Shown one piece after another: positions 19,987 through 30,659 of a DNA stretch of 64,000 bases (position 1 is the first letter of the stretch; the number at the start of each line of letters is the position of its first letter). The notes under the pieces were generated by a model that did no database searches, was not told the origin of the DNA, and saw only the letters and a program-made list of their open reading frames with translations. The stretch is from Stomorhina lunata (Eukaryota > Arthropoda > Insecta > Diptera > Rhiniidae): NCBI GenBank assembly GCA_933228675.1, contig OW121740.1:128109799-128173798 (forward strand), given 5' to 3'. Made by a program: the position numbers and the translations under genes.

Positions 19987-22329
19987 AACTAGTGTATCCC
20001 GCGGTCGACACAATCGACCGCCATCTAATTCATTGTGAATACAAATTCCACGTGAAATTTCGTTTTTGTTTTTAATTTTCTTATACATATTGTAAAACCT
20101 ATCAAAAATTATGGAATAAACTGTTGAACAGAATTTTGATTCACAATAGGAGCTACTATAAATATGTTTACGCAAAGTAAAATTTATTCTTGTAAAGTAT
20201 AATTGTACTATTTAACTATATATTTTCAATTCAAAGAAATTTTTTACATACCCATTTATACTTACAAAAATCATGTGATTAAAAGTATAATTGAAAATTT
20301 TATATTTCAGTTATTTCCTTAATTTTTGATTAGAGAAATAATAAAATCAGTAAGAAAATTTTTATTTAAGGAAAAAAAAGTTCTTTGTAGGAAATATTAT
20401 GCCATCGTTTGATAGAATTTGGGATTACATTGTCTTTCTACTATGGGACTGTTCACAAGTTATGTAGCCAGTCATGGAAACACGGCGAGGCATCTTGTTC
20501 AAAGTATATCTATAATATTTATACGCAAGCACCCATTTTTAAAAACATCAAATTTACTCTAATTTTATTTATTTAATTTAACTAAAAGATATGTATGTAT
20601 ATTACATACTAAATTTATTTAACAATATTATTTATTTAAATTTTAATACAATATTACAACGATGGGCAATTGCGGCTCTTTGTTACGTTAACTGCGACTC
20701 ATATTCTTTCGATTTTTTCCACTAAATTCTAGTCTTAAGGGTGGAGTTAAAGATATATATTTACTGAAAATTATTCTTAAACTAATCTTAAAAAGTATAA
20801 AAAACAGGAAAACGAAAAATATGGCTTGTCAAGAACAATCGACATAATAACTCATCCACTCAATTTAAAATTGTAAGAAACTTATCCAATTAAAATCAGA
20901 GCTTTAAGGCAAAAATGACTCTTGCCTACCTTTAGTATAGCAATGTTTTGATATTGCTTGGACTAAACGGATATGTGGAGAAATTGATCTCACTGATTTC
21001 TATGCGACTCCGTAAAACTGAGCGTCGAATTGGTCAAATTGACAAAACCATTATTAAAAATTGTGTAGCTCTCGGAGAGTTTACTGATTCAGGATATTCC
21101 ATAATTAACCATGTTTGCATCTTCAGAAGTGAATGAGAAGAAAAAAGTGTTAGACTTAGTAGCTCTTATCAAAACAACTCGCGGTATCGATGTCAAAACA
21201 TCGTTCTGTGAAGTCATGAACAGATAAACTTGTAAGCGTTGTTAACCCCCATCACAATGATGGGGGGTTCTTATTGAACTTTTTAACAAAGATCCTAATA
21301 TTTCAAATTTATTATCATTTTACTGCATTAATATCCGCTAGAATCACAGAACAAAGTACTTGGAGTCTGTAGAAGCTTACACTATCCTATCGGAATGTAA
21401 TAACGAAATTAAAACCGTTTGGAATGCATGATTTGCCTTTTAATGTTCCTTACTGATATCATAGCATTTTCTAAACAATACATTTGACTTTGTAAAAAAT
21501 AAACCTTAATCAGTTTTTAATTTACATTTCATTCAGACCGATCATTTACTCCCTTTTCTTGATTATAATTTGTAATTATTATAAACATTCCTTCAAAAGG
21601 CTCTTTTTTTGATCGGTAACATCCTTTTTGGGTATTAGTCTTTACTACTGTGGCTCTTAAAAATATATGCCATTGCAAATGTTCTTACTGACCTCATGAG
21701 TGCCAACCCCCGCAATATAATTTAATTTTAAACAAAATATTTATCACTCGAAGTAATAAATTCTATCCCAATAAATCAACCAAAAAAAATGCATCAAACC
21801 AAATTCTAAAACTAAAAAACAGACAAACAAAATTCCATGAAAATGCATCTTGAAATAATTAAAATTTAAAAGGTTTACATTTTTATGTCATATCTTCCAA
21901 AATATTAATTTTGTCTTTCACTCCCCCATCACAAATAATAAAAACAATACCAATAATTGTTGTTGCTATTATTTTACAAAATAAAAACATTTATTTAATT
22001 GTAATTAAATACTCTTTATTTTTGTCTTTGTCTACCACTATCTCCCCACAAATATCCTCTCTAATTTGCATCATCCTCTCACCAAAAATAATAAAAACAA
22101 AAGAAAACATATTTGCTTACAATTTCTTTTGTTTGATTCTTAATAATGAATGCATGTGAGTTTTCTTTAATGTGTTAGTAAGATTTTTAAATCCTGAACC
22201 GATTCTTTAAAACTGAACCGATTTTATATAATATAGATTCGTCTGATCTATGGAAAAATACCTTTCAAATGGTATAACATTTTCCAGAATAGACCGTATA
22301 ATTTAAGCGTAAAAGGGGATAATAAATGT
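19987..22329. other. AT-rich intergenic stretch, no gene recognised
   Basis: A 62-codon open frame at 20948-21136 reads as a mixed-composition peptide but matches no family I know and has no splice context. A GC-rich hairpin lies at 21244-21269 (listed separately). Part of 20400-20510 is less AT-rich. Otherwise no structure is seen. Confidence 0.45.
21244..21269. repeat. Short GC-rich inverted repeat
   Basis: AACCCCCATCA, three bases, then TGATGGGGGGTT: an 11-bp stem with one extra G, in otherwise AT-rich DNA. It resembles a bacterial terminator, but in this context it has no known role. Confidence 0.6.
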
Positions 22330-22660
22330 TTGCTTGCGTATTAATATTATAGATAAGTACTTATGTAATAACTTATTAGTTATTCGCAGGGTAGTCATTA
22401 CAAGGTAACCAGTTATCAGAGTACTTGCCAATACCAAAGTTTTGCTGGGATATTATAGTTTTGTCCACAGAGCCAAAGCTAGTGCGGTTGAAGACATACA
22501 AAGTTCTGAAGGTTGCAGATCGAAATTCGTAATGAACTAAGAAAACAACAAATTGAAGGTGATAAAAATATGCTTTTTGCATTACATGGCCATAAAACTG
22601 TGAATGTTTCAAATAAACCTCATTTACTGAAAAAGAGATTTTTTTAATAAACAAGTAAGA
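22330..22660 (-). repeat. Dispersed repeat fragment (matches 43.74 kb)
   Basis: ACTGTGAATGTTTCAAATAA at 22600 recurs at 43796, with flanking similarity (GATAAAAATATGC...CATTACATG and the AAAA-rich stretch after). A part near 22430-22456 also resembles 16922-16948 inverted. An open frame at 22376-22654 on the minus strand shows no recognisable domain and lies within the repeat. Confidence 0.5.
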
Positions 22661-22735
22661 GTGGTATATTCGGCTTTGCCAAATCTTGGATACCCTTCAC
22701 CAATGGTGTTCCAAAAGTAAGGTACAAAATCGTAA
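22661..22735. mobile_element. End fragment of a TACCCTTCACC-type element
   Basis: ACAAGTAAGAGTGG...GGCTTTGCC...GATACCCTTCACCAATG is a decayed reverse complement of the family's right end (GGTGAAGGGTATC...GACCGACTATAG...TTACTTGT). The body of the element is not recognisable beyond this. Confidence 0.4.
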
Positions 22736-22939
22736 GAATATATTGATAATTATATAGTTTCTGATTACTGACTTAGTTGAGCTCTACACAAATGCTTGAT
22801 ATGTATATTAATTTTCTTTTGTTCATACTAAATGTAATTCCTAGCAATATTTGGTTATACTAGTATTATATGCAAAGAGTCTTAAAAATTAAGAGTCGGA
22901 AAACAAAAAGCTTTTCGGTGCCGTCATCATCAAGAATAG

Positions 22940-23110
22940 TTATGGACCCAAAGGTTAGGTTGGGCAGGTGGCTGATGTCTAGGGCAGCGTCACTTGGGTT
23001 CAAAAGTGGTCCATTTGTGAAAGATAATGACTACTAGACTACAAGTAGAGAATGCTTATTTAAGCCAGCCAGTAGCTTCGAAATAAAATAGACACATAAT
23101 TTACGAACAT
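22940..23110 (+). repeat. Dispersed repeat starting GGTTAGGTTGGGCAGGTGGC
   Basis: GC-richer than its surroundings, with GGTTAGGTTGGGCAGGTGGC and GGGCAGCGTCACTTGGGTTC. Sequences with this opening are, from general knowledge, widely dispersed in fly genomes. It is too short and decayed to classify. Confidence 0.35.
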
Positions 23111-24298
23111 TTAATAAAGTTCGATAGACCAGATAAACCATGCAGAAAATATGCTTCAAAATGTAGATACCCTTAGATTAGCAAAAGCACATCGATTTGA
23201 TGAAGATGCAACACAAAAACACAGTGCCCAGTGAGGGTTGTGTACTTTAATTCGTACGGATTATCCAACTAGTAAAAGTTCTTGATTAGTTATGTAAAAC
23301 CCTGAAGTTAGCGAACTGATTTATATCAAAGCTTTAACAATGAATGTCAATGTATACAAGCCTTAGAATTATAGGGTATACACTCTTAGTTTTAGATACA
23401 TACATGAAATATATAGCTTTTGAATGGATGGATATCAGCTTTATTGGAAAAGTTATTAAAGATTTACTTATTAATCTGAAGTTAGTTAACTAATTAAGAT
23501 AAATACTTCATCAATAATATTTGGGATGTACTGTTTTTTCGATCTGTCAGATGGATGTTTGGAAAGTTTTGCTCTAGTTCTTTGTGCAATTATAATGTGA
23601 TTTAATTTATCAGCATTAAAGTGATTCCCTCGGGCTTACGCCATTAAAATAAACGAAATGAAATGAAATGTCAATGCAGTGTGTGTGTCTGCTAAAATAG
23701 GATTTGTGGAGCTCCTAAAAGGTATACCCATATGCATTTTACGCAAAATTTTATAATATCGTCCCACCCTGAATTTCATCATTGTCGATCAAACCACCTG
23801 AAATATCGCTTAAACACTAAATAATATCTACCATAAATTACCAAATGCATCAGAATTTAGGTAATCCTAAATAATAATAGTTTATAATTTAATAGCCTTT
23901 AGCTGGCGTTTGTAGCATTTAAGTTATTTCCGGAAATGGTTATATAAAAGCTATAGTCAAATATGGACCGATTCCTATAAAATTTGATATTCTGACCAAT
24001 GGTTGCATACAATTCTCCCGCAAGTGCTTTTTATAGGAGCAATGGTTTAATTTGAACCGATTCCGATTAAGTTTTACATAGAAAATAAGAGATTACCAAA
24101 GCGAGGATATAGAGGAGCTATGATCAAATGTAAACGATTGTGCCTAATTTCAATACCAACATGACGGCAAAGTCAGCGTTACTTCACAGTCAGCATTTAG
24201 AAGATTATTTTGAGAAGAAGATTTTGCACTGTTAGATGATCAAAAGGTTACTTCTATAGTGTTGTTTTTGAAATACTATTTAATGCGCATCGATAGTG
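23111..24298. other. Intergenic stretch with old repeat traces
   Basis: The part at about 23930-24160 (TATGGACCGATTCC, CTCCCGCAAGTG, TTTGAACCGATTCCGA, AGCTATGATCAAATGTAA) has the look of the degenerate dispersed repeats seen elsewhere in the window, but no ends can be placed. No gene is seen. Confidence 0.4.
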
Positions 24299-24378
24299 GG
24301 TGTCGTTTCTAAGAGGGTTAACAAGCTGACTACTAAACATAACGTATCATTTTAGCCTGAATTCGATCCCCGGTAGCG
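24299..24378 (+). pseudogene. tRNA-derived remnant
   Basis: An 80-base block with a B-box-like GAATTCGATCC (24359-24369), followed by CCCGGTAGCGCCA. The last seven bases before the final A (TAGCGCC) could pair, with wobbles and one mismatch, with GGTGTCG at 24299. The middle TAAGAGGGTTAACAAGC resembles a D arm. The T-stem has mismatches, so it is a decayed tRNA or SINE head rather than a gene. Confidence 0.3.
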
Positions 24379-24528
24379 CCAGTCGATGAAAAATAACAAG
24401 AAATAGCGAAACTTCTTCACTGTTTTAAAAATAAACTTTTCTCCACGTTTCATCTCTCAACTCTCTCTGTCTCTCTTTTTTAAGGTAACTTAATTCGTAT
24501 ATACTCCTTATATGTACAATTGTAAAGG

Positions 24529-24854
24529 CAATGTTACTTTTTTTAGATCAACTGAAAAAATGATCAAAATTGAGTCAAAAGTGTCTCGTAAAAGTCGAAT
24601 CAAAAAGATGTTAATAAAATATTCTCTAGAGGGAGTCGTGGCTAGGGTAAAATTTTCTTCCGAAGGCACAGTCTTTTTCAAATCGAAAATGATAGCATAT
24701 TCGATAGTTTTAATCGCCGTAGCAATGTTTCCAAAATTTAAAAGTTCTTGTGTTTTTTTTAAATTCATAAAAGCTCAAAAATGGAATTTGCCTTTGTTAC
24801 TCGACAAACTATGAATACTTCTAACAATATTAACCACCATTAAAAGTAACATTG
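24529..24854. mobile_element. Possible short element with 13-bp inverted ends
   Basis: CAATGTTACTTTT (24529-24541) and AAAAGTAACATTG (24842-24854) are exact inverted repeats 326 bp apart end to end. The interior is free of stops in long frames on both strands (24512-24814 plus, 24508-24768 minus), which is unusual at this base composition, but neither translation resembles a known protein. It is either a MITE or chance. Confidence 0.35.
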
Positions 24855-25239
24855 AGAAAACTTATTTTGACCTCAATTAATATTTATCTTTTTTACATAT
24901 ACTTTAAATACCATTTTCCACAAATATCAAATCTCAAAGTGAAATTACACATTCATCAAAATCAATTTTTCATTTATAGGTGTTTAGTTTAACAACTTGA
25001 CCTTAAATCTTTATAAATAATAACAAAATAAAAAAAAACAACTGATAAAAAATAAAAAAAACTGAAAATATATAAAACATCATAATTTATTGGCAAACAT
25101 TTAAGATGTTAAATGTTAAATACATAAGAAAACAACTATTAAAATTATATATTCAGTCAAGCTCGACCACAGAACACCCTATACCAATAAGATTATGTAG
25201 GACCAATATGATAGTTTTTATTGATAAGATCCAAATCAA
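24855..25239. other. AT-rich stretch, nothing recognised
   Basis: A-rich runs and no gene. The beginning of array 2 follows at about 25240. Confidence 0.5.
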
Positions 25240-26395
25240 ATTTTCGGAAGAAAAGTTGACAATCGGAAGAATTTTCTATGGAAAAGTTGACAATGGGAAG
25301 AGTTCTTTATAGAAAAGTTGACAATAGGAAGAGTTTTCCATAGAACGTTTGATGAAGGGAAGAGTTTTCTATAGAAAAGTTGACGATGAGAAGAGTTTTC
25401 TATAGAAAAGTTGACGATGGGAAGAGTTTTCTATAGAAAGTTGACGATGGGAAGAGTTTTCTATAGAAAAGTTGACGATGGGAAGAGTTTTCTATAGAAA
25501 AGTTGACGATGGGAAGAGTTTTCTATAGAAAAGTTGACGATGGGAAGAGTTTTCTATAGAAAAGTTGACGATGGGAAGAGTTTTCTATAGAAAAGTTGAT
25601 GATGGGAAGAGTTTTCTATAGAAAAGTTGACGATGGGAAGAGTTTTCTATAGAAAAGTTGACGATGGGAAGAGTTTTCTATAGAAAAGTTGACGATGGGA
25701 AGAGTTTTCTATAGAAAAATTGACGATGGGAAGAGTTTTCTATAGAAAAATTGACGATGGGAAGAGTTTTCTATAGAAAAATTGACGATGGGAAGAGTTT
25801 TCTATAGAAAAGTTGACGATGGGAAGAGTTTTCTATAGAAAAGTTGACGACGGGAAGAGTTTTCTATAGAAAAGTTGACGATGGGAAGAGTTTTCTATAG
25901 AAAAGTTGACGACGGGAAGAGTTTTCTATAGAAAAGTTGACGATGGGAAGAGTTTTCTATAGAAAAGTTGATGATCGGAAGAGTTTTATAGAGAAAAATT
26001 GACGATGGGAAGAGTTTTCTATAGAATAGTTGACGATGGGAAGAGTTTTCTATAGAAAGGTTGATGGTGGGAAGAGTTTTCTATAGAAAAGTTGATGATG
26101 GGAAGAGTTTTCTATAGAAAAGTTGACGAAGGGAAGAGTTTTCTATAGAAAAGCTGACGAAGGGAAGAGTTTTCTATAGAAAAGTTGACGAAGGGAAGAG
26201 TTTTCTATAGGAAAGATGATGATGGGAAGAGTTTTCTATACAAAAGTTGACTATTGGAAGAGTTTTCTATAGAAAAGTTGACTATCGGAAGAGTTTTCTG
26301 TAAAAGACTTTGACGATGGGAGGAGTTTTCTGTAGAAAAATTTTCAATGGGAAAAGTTTTCTATAGAAAAGTTGACGATAAGAAGAGTTTTTCTA
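25240..26395 (+). repeat. 31-bp tandem repeat array 2, homogeneous
   Basis: About 37 units of 31 bp, each with GAAGAGTTTTCTATAGAAAA and then GTTGACGATGG. The central units (25400-25980) are almost identical, while those at both edges are diverged, a pattern expected of expansion by unequal exchange. It is the only array in this family with a GC-containing spacer. The TTTTCTATAGAAAA palindrome is the same as in arrays at 0.4, 27.9 and 57 kb. Confidence 0.97.
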
Positions 26396-27879
26396 GCATA
26401 TTGATACATATTGTGTTGTTGGGTACATAAATACTTAAGGTATTTGAAATAATTATTAACTGTTGCTTTGATTTATGTCCGAGGAAAATAAAGAATTTAT
26501 GAATGAACTGGTCACACAAGATAAAAACGGTAGTAAAAGGTGTTAACTTGAATAAAGTTTTTTGCTTTGCAATAAAACCGAAATAAAATACAAAACTCTC
26601 TAGTAATAAAAAATATTACAAGTCGGCAATTTGATGTTGAAAAGTAGGTTTTTGGTACTAAAACCCTACATAGGGTTTTCTAACTCTAAATTTGTATACT
26701 TAAAACGTACAAGCTTAGCTCATTTGTATATCGTTTTACATCAGCCGTAAAGTATTATGTTTCTATTTTAACGTCTCAGTTACGCACATCATAATTTTTA
26801 TTAGCTACTAACATGTTGGCTTCTATCTCTAGCAAATTTTTACAAAGAAAAAAAAACCTCAAACGAAAAAGAAATCTCGCACAACTTGTTAAAAGTTAGC
26901 AGTAAAGTAGCTATAAAACATTAACTATTAATCATATTATAGTCATACGGACAAAAGGCCAACGCAAAAAAAATAGTTTTTCGTCGAGGTGGTAATTTTT
27001 CTTAAATTTATTGTGTGAAAAAAAAAATGTTTAATAACATGTTCAGTTGCATTTTAATGGAGTTATTAACACATCGTTATTTATCCTTTTGTCGGCTGGA
27101 AAATTTATTTCTTTACTACGCACCTCATTGACACTAATTTAGTGACATCTTTGATCACTTGATGTGTAAAAAGAAAATTAAAAATTGTTATTAATCATAA
27201 ATATGAAGATCATGCGTTTATCCACACCCATTTATATCGTCGCGAAATAAATATGAAGAAATATAAAGCAAAACTTGTAAATGTGGTAGGGGCAAGAGAT
27301 ATATCCTACTATTAGCATAAGAGAGAAATTCTATCTACAAATCCCAAAGATTATCTGAGTCAACTTGACTATATAAAATTGCATCGGTCACCTCTCGAAA
27401 ACTTTTGTCTTAAGACCTACCCTTAAGTTGTTAGCTAGAACTTTGGGAAAGGCATTTATTTATATTATGGAAAACATATCTTTCTAAGAGGCATTTAATA
27501 ACAGAACATCTAAAATCCAAGTATATCCACTTGATCCGGGTCAATTTGCAGCCTTGTTGAAGACATCTCTGCTATATGATTAGGTTGTATTCTGGCCTCC
27601 ACAAAGAATCACTGCGAATTGCGTTTTAATTACAGTTTTTACAAAAATTATGTATGCAAAAAATAAACCCAAAATTCTCATTAACTTCAGATTTATGAGC
27701 ACGGGTCGGCGCAAAGAGAACAGAACAAAAATATAGTCGCCAGAGTTGCCGTTTTTTATACTTTTAACTAAAATAGGTATTTTTTTCAATGTGTACTAAC
27801 GTTTTAAATATGTAAATGTAATTCTAACGTTTTAAAAAGAAAAAGTTTTCTACTCCATTTTTTTTATTATTTTTTATCA
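26396..27879. other. Intergenic stretch, no gene recognised
   Basis: Mostly unique-looking AT-rich DNA. GGTACTAAAACCCTACATAGGGTTTT (about 26654) holds a small inverted repeat. A minus-strand frame at 27580-27789 has no recognisable features. Nothing else is seen. Confidence 0.45.
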
Positions 27880-28480
27880 AAAATTGTCTATAGAAAATTT
27901 TTTAACAAAAATGTTTCTATAGAAAACTTTTTTAACAAAAATTTTTCTATAGAAATTTTTTTTATCAAAAATGTATCTATAGAATTTTTTATCAAATTTA
28001 TCTACAGATCATTTTTTACAAAAATTTTTCTTTAGAAAATTTTTTTACAAAAATTTTTCTTTAAAAAATTTTTTATCAAAAATTTTTCTATAGAAAATTT
28101 GTTTATCAAAAATTTTTTTATCAAAAATTTTTCTATAGAAAATTTTTTTATCAAAAATAGATTTTTTTTTGTCAAAAATTTTTCTAAAGAAAATTTTTTT
28201 ATTAAAAATTTTGCTATGAAAAATTTTTTATCAAATATTCTTCTATGAAAAATATTTTTCTATGAGCAATTTTTTATCAAAAGTTTATCTATAGAAAAAT
28301 TTTCTAAAGAAAAATTTTTCATAGAAATTTTCTATAGGAAAATTTTTGATAAAAAATTGTTCATAGAAAAATTTGTGATAAAAAATTTTTCATAGAAAAA
28401 TTTTGAATAAAAAATTTTTTCTATAGAAGATTTGAAAAAAAAATTTTTTATCGAAAATTTTTTTATGAAAAATATTTATA
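27880..28480. repeat. Degenerate ~30-bp array with internal orientation switch (array 3)
   Basis: Units of TTTTTCTATAGAAAATTTTT plus a TATCAAAAA spacer run to about 28290. From there to 28430 the spacer appears as its complement (TTTTTGATAAAAAA with CATAGAAAAA). The array is therefore two halves facing each other, and a transcript could fold back on itself. Confidence 0.8.
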
Positions 28481-28985
28481 AAAATTTTCTATAAAATCTA
28501 ATTTTTTGATCCGAAATATCTAAAAAATATGAAAATCTAAAATTGTTTGATATTAGAATTTATTTCTGTTTTGAAAATTATTCCCAATATTTACAAAAAT
28601 ATTTCCAATGTTTACAAAAATAATGGTGTCGTGGCAACAATGTTCGAGATTATATTTCTTTGTTCTCTCGAACCATGTATTTTGTTGCTTTAAATTTGAT
28701 TTTTTTTTTTTTTTTGTTTCTTACCTATTTTGTTTTTGTTTTTTCTTTAACAAAGCGGCACCAACTCAACTCTTAATACTCATTTTTACGAGTTTTATTA
28801 ATGATCGTGGTATTTACGAAAATTAAAAATATTCATCGGCTACTGGTGGTATGGGCTACCTACTCCTGTTTGTGAGCGTTTTGGAGATTTTTCCCTCATT
28901 TAGTGCGTTTTTGATAGAACAGTTTATATGTGAGCTATAGTACATTTGGCACATTGATTTTAGTTTACATAAGCGGTATCTGTTT
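28481..28985. other. AT-rich stretch with a short dispersed repeat
   Basis: GATCGTGGTATTTACGAAAA and GGTATGGGCTACC... (28804-28870) recur at 55917-55975, so part of this stretch belongs to a dispersed repeat. A T-rich open frame at 28608-28826 is low-complexity and not called. Confidence 0.5.
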
Positions 28986-29235
28986 TAAATTCTAAAATAA
29001 CAATTCCGGGAAGAGGGACCAGTGGAAGGTACCATAAATAGTGGACCGATTTTGACGAATTTCAATAGCCAAAAAAATGATCTGTAACAAATTTCATCAA
29101 ATTATCTTTAGAATTTGGACCTGCACTTTGATTACATATTTTATATGGGGGTCTAGCAAGCCAGCCGTCTAGCCAGATGGACAGACGGACGGACATCGCT
29201 AAATTGACTCAGAAAGTGATATACTGGAAAATGGT
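28986..29235 (-). mobile_element. TACCCTTCACC element, inverted partial copy
   Basis: The reverse complement matches 42640-42870: CCGGGAAG / CTTCCCGG, GGTACCATAAATAGTGGACC, GATGAAATTTG, GACGGACGGACATCGCTAAA and TTGACTCAGAAAGTGAT. Both ends are missing; the right side stops close to another inverted-repeat element at 29246. Confidence 0.65.
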
Positions 29236-29245
29236 ACTTTTTTTA

Positions 29246-29828
29246 AGGACCGTTTCAAATCTCACTTTTTAAGTTTTAGAAAATTTTTTTAAAAAGTTAT
29301 TTAAAATTTAAAAAAAATTGGGTCAATTTAGTCCCCATGTCTATTAAGGGGTAAACAAATATTTTTAATAAAACAATATAACCATTCTTAAAAGTAACTA
29401 TTTTTATTAATTTTGATCGAAATTCGCCTCTAAATTAGTAACATTTCGAATTTTTGTCACTAAAAATCCAAATTTTGACCTTTGACCCCGATGAAAAAAG
29501 GGTTAAGCTCACCCAATATCAAAGAAATTACTAATGGACATTTTTTAGTGACTCAGAAATTAAATTCAGTATTAGCTTTATCAAAAGATAACTTTTAATA
29601 AAATTAATTATTCATCTACTTAAATAATGTCCAAAAATTTACTTTTTCGCGAAATTTTACGACTTTAAGTCGCAGGTACGGCAAAACCATATGAGATATC
29701 AAATTTAGTTTTTTGGATTTTATTACCACATCTGTCTTTTTTAACGTACCGATCAAAAATTTTGAAATTTTGAATATTTTTTTAACAAGATTTTCTAAAA
29801 CTTAAAAAGTGAGTTTTGAAACGGTCCT
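29246..29828. mobile_element. 583-bp element with ~45-bp terminal inverted repeats
   Basis: The left end AGGACCGTTTCAAATCTCAC, TTTTTAAGTTTTAGAAAAT is mirrored at the right end by ATTTTCTAAAACTTAAAAA, GTGAGTTTTGAAACGGTCCT, with only a few mismatches over about 45 bp. The interior has no long open frame. It is a MITE-type non-autonomous DNA transposon by structure; the superfamily is not assignable, and I could not read a clear target duplication. Confidence 0.7.
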
Positions 29829-30340
29829 GAAAAAAAAACTATGTAAATTTAATTATATTTTAATAAATTTCAACTATTTAGTACATATAAGTCTTTAGAT
29901 GATAAGGAATATCTTATTTTGTAATTTCTGTACTCTAAAGTAATTTTTTTTGCTGCATATCCTTAGGCGTATTGAAAACGACATGAATTTTCTGGGCAAA
30001 TTGCAATAATTTAAAAACTACTACATGGATTTTTAGTTTTTATGATTCTTATGAAAGCTGATTTAGTTGTCATTTACATCCCGTTATTGGTTTTGCCAAA
30101 AACATACCCTTATTGATATAAATTTAACAAAAACGGAAACAACTCCCATATTTCCCCATACAAATGGGTCCTAGAAATAAATGTTCTGTGCCACCTAGAA
30201 AGTAAAAATTTTTTTCTGAGCCCCTTAGGATGTAGGACATGGATTATTTACCCAGGCGTATCGAATTTCAATAAAAGTTGTTTTTCGCTTCACCCCAACA
30301 CATATATCTATCTGCCTAAGAGATTTTTAATGGGAGATCT
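29829..30340. other. Intergenic stretch, nothing recognised
   Basis: AT-rich, with a few less biased patches (e.g. GTGCCACCTAGAAAG near 30189). No gene or clear repeat boundary is seen. Confidence 0.4.
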
Positions 30341-30659
30341 GGGGGCAAATTACCGCATTCGATATCGATCGAAAACTCAGACTTTTAAGCGAATATTGTG
30401 AAGTATATTTTAGGGATGTTCAAAGTTACTTCAATGCAAAAAGTTTATTGAAATTTGGTATCCATTTTGATTCGTTTTTAAAAAAATATGGTTCAATTAA
30501 AACTCTTTTACTATTGTTTATCTTTTGGCAAATAACTTCAAAATAATATAGTAAACTGTGCATTTTTTAAATGATTTTGAGTATCCTTAAAGTGTGCTAT
30601 ACAAATGTTTTAAAAACATCTAAGATTTCGATCGATATCAAATGCCGCAATTTGCCCCT
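30341..30659. mobile_element. MITE with GGGGC...GCCCC inverted ends, copy 3 (inverse)
   Basis: The left end GGGGGCAAATTACCGCATTC with GATATCGATCGAAA is mirrored by TTTCGATCGATATC and GCCGCAATTTGCCCC. The whole 319 bp is the reverse complement of 11945-12263 with moderate divergence (for example CCATTTTGATTCGTTTTTAA versus AAACGAATCAAAATGG). It is the best-preserved pair of ends in the window. Confidence 0.8.

Noticed and set aside
20948..21136. 62-codon frame as a small gene
   Set aside because: Composition is more protein-like than most frames here, but I recognise no family, and splice, promoter or conservation evidence is absent.
21244..21269. Rho-independent-type terminator
   Set aside because: The GC hairpin is not followed by a T run, and the genome is eukaryotic.
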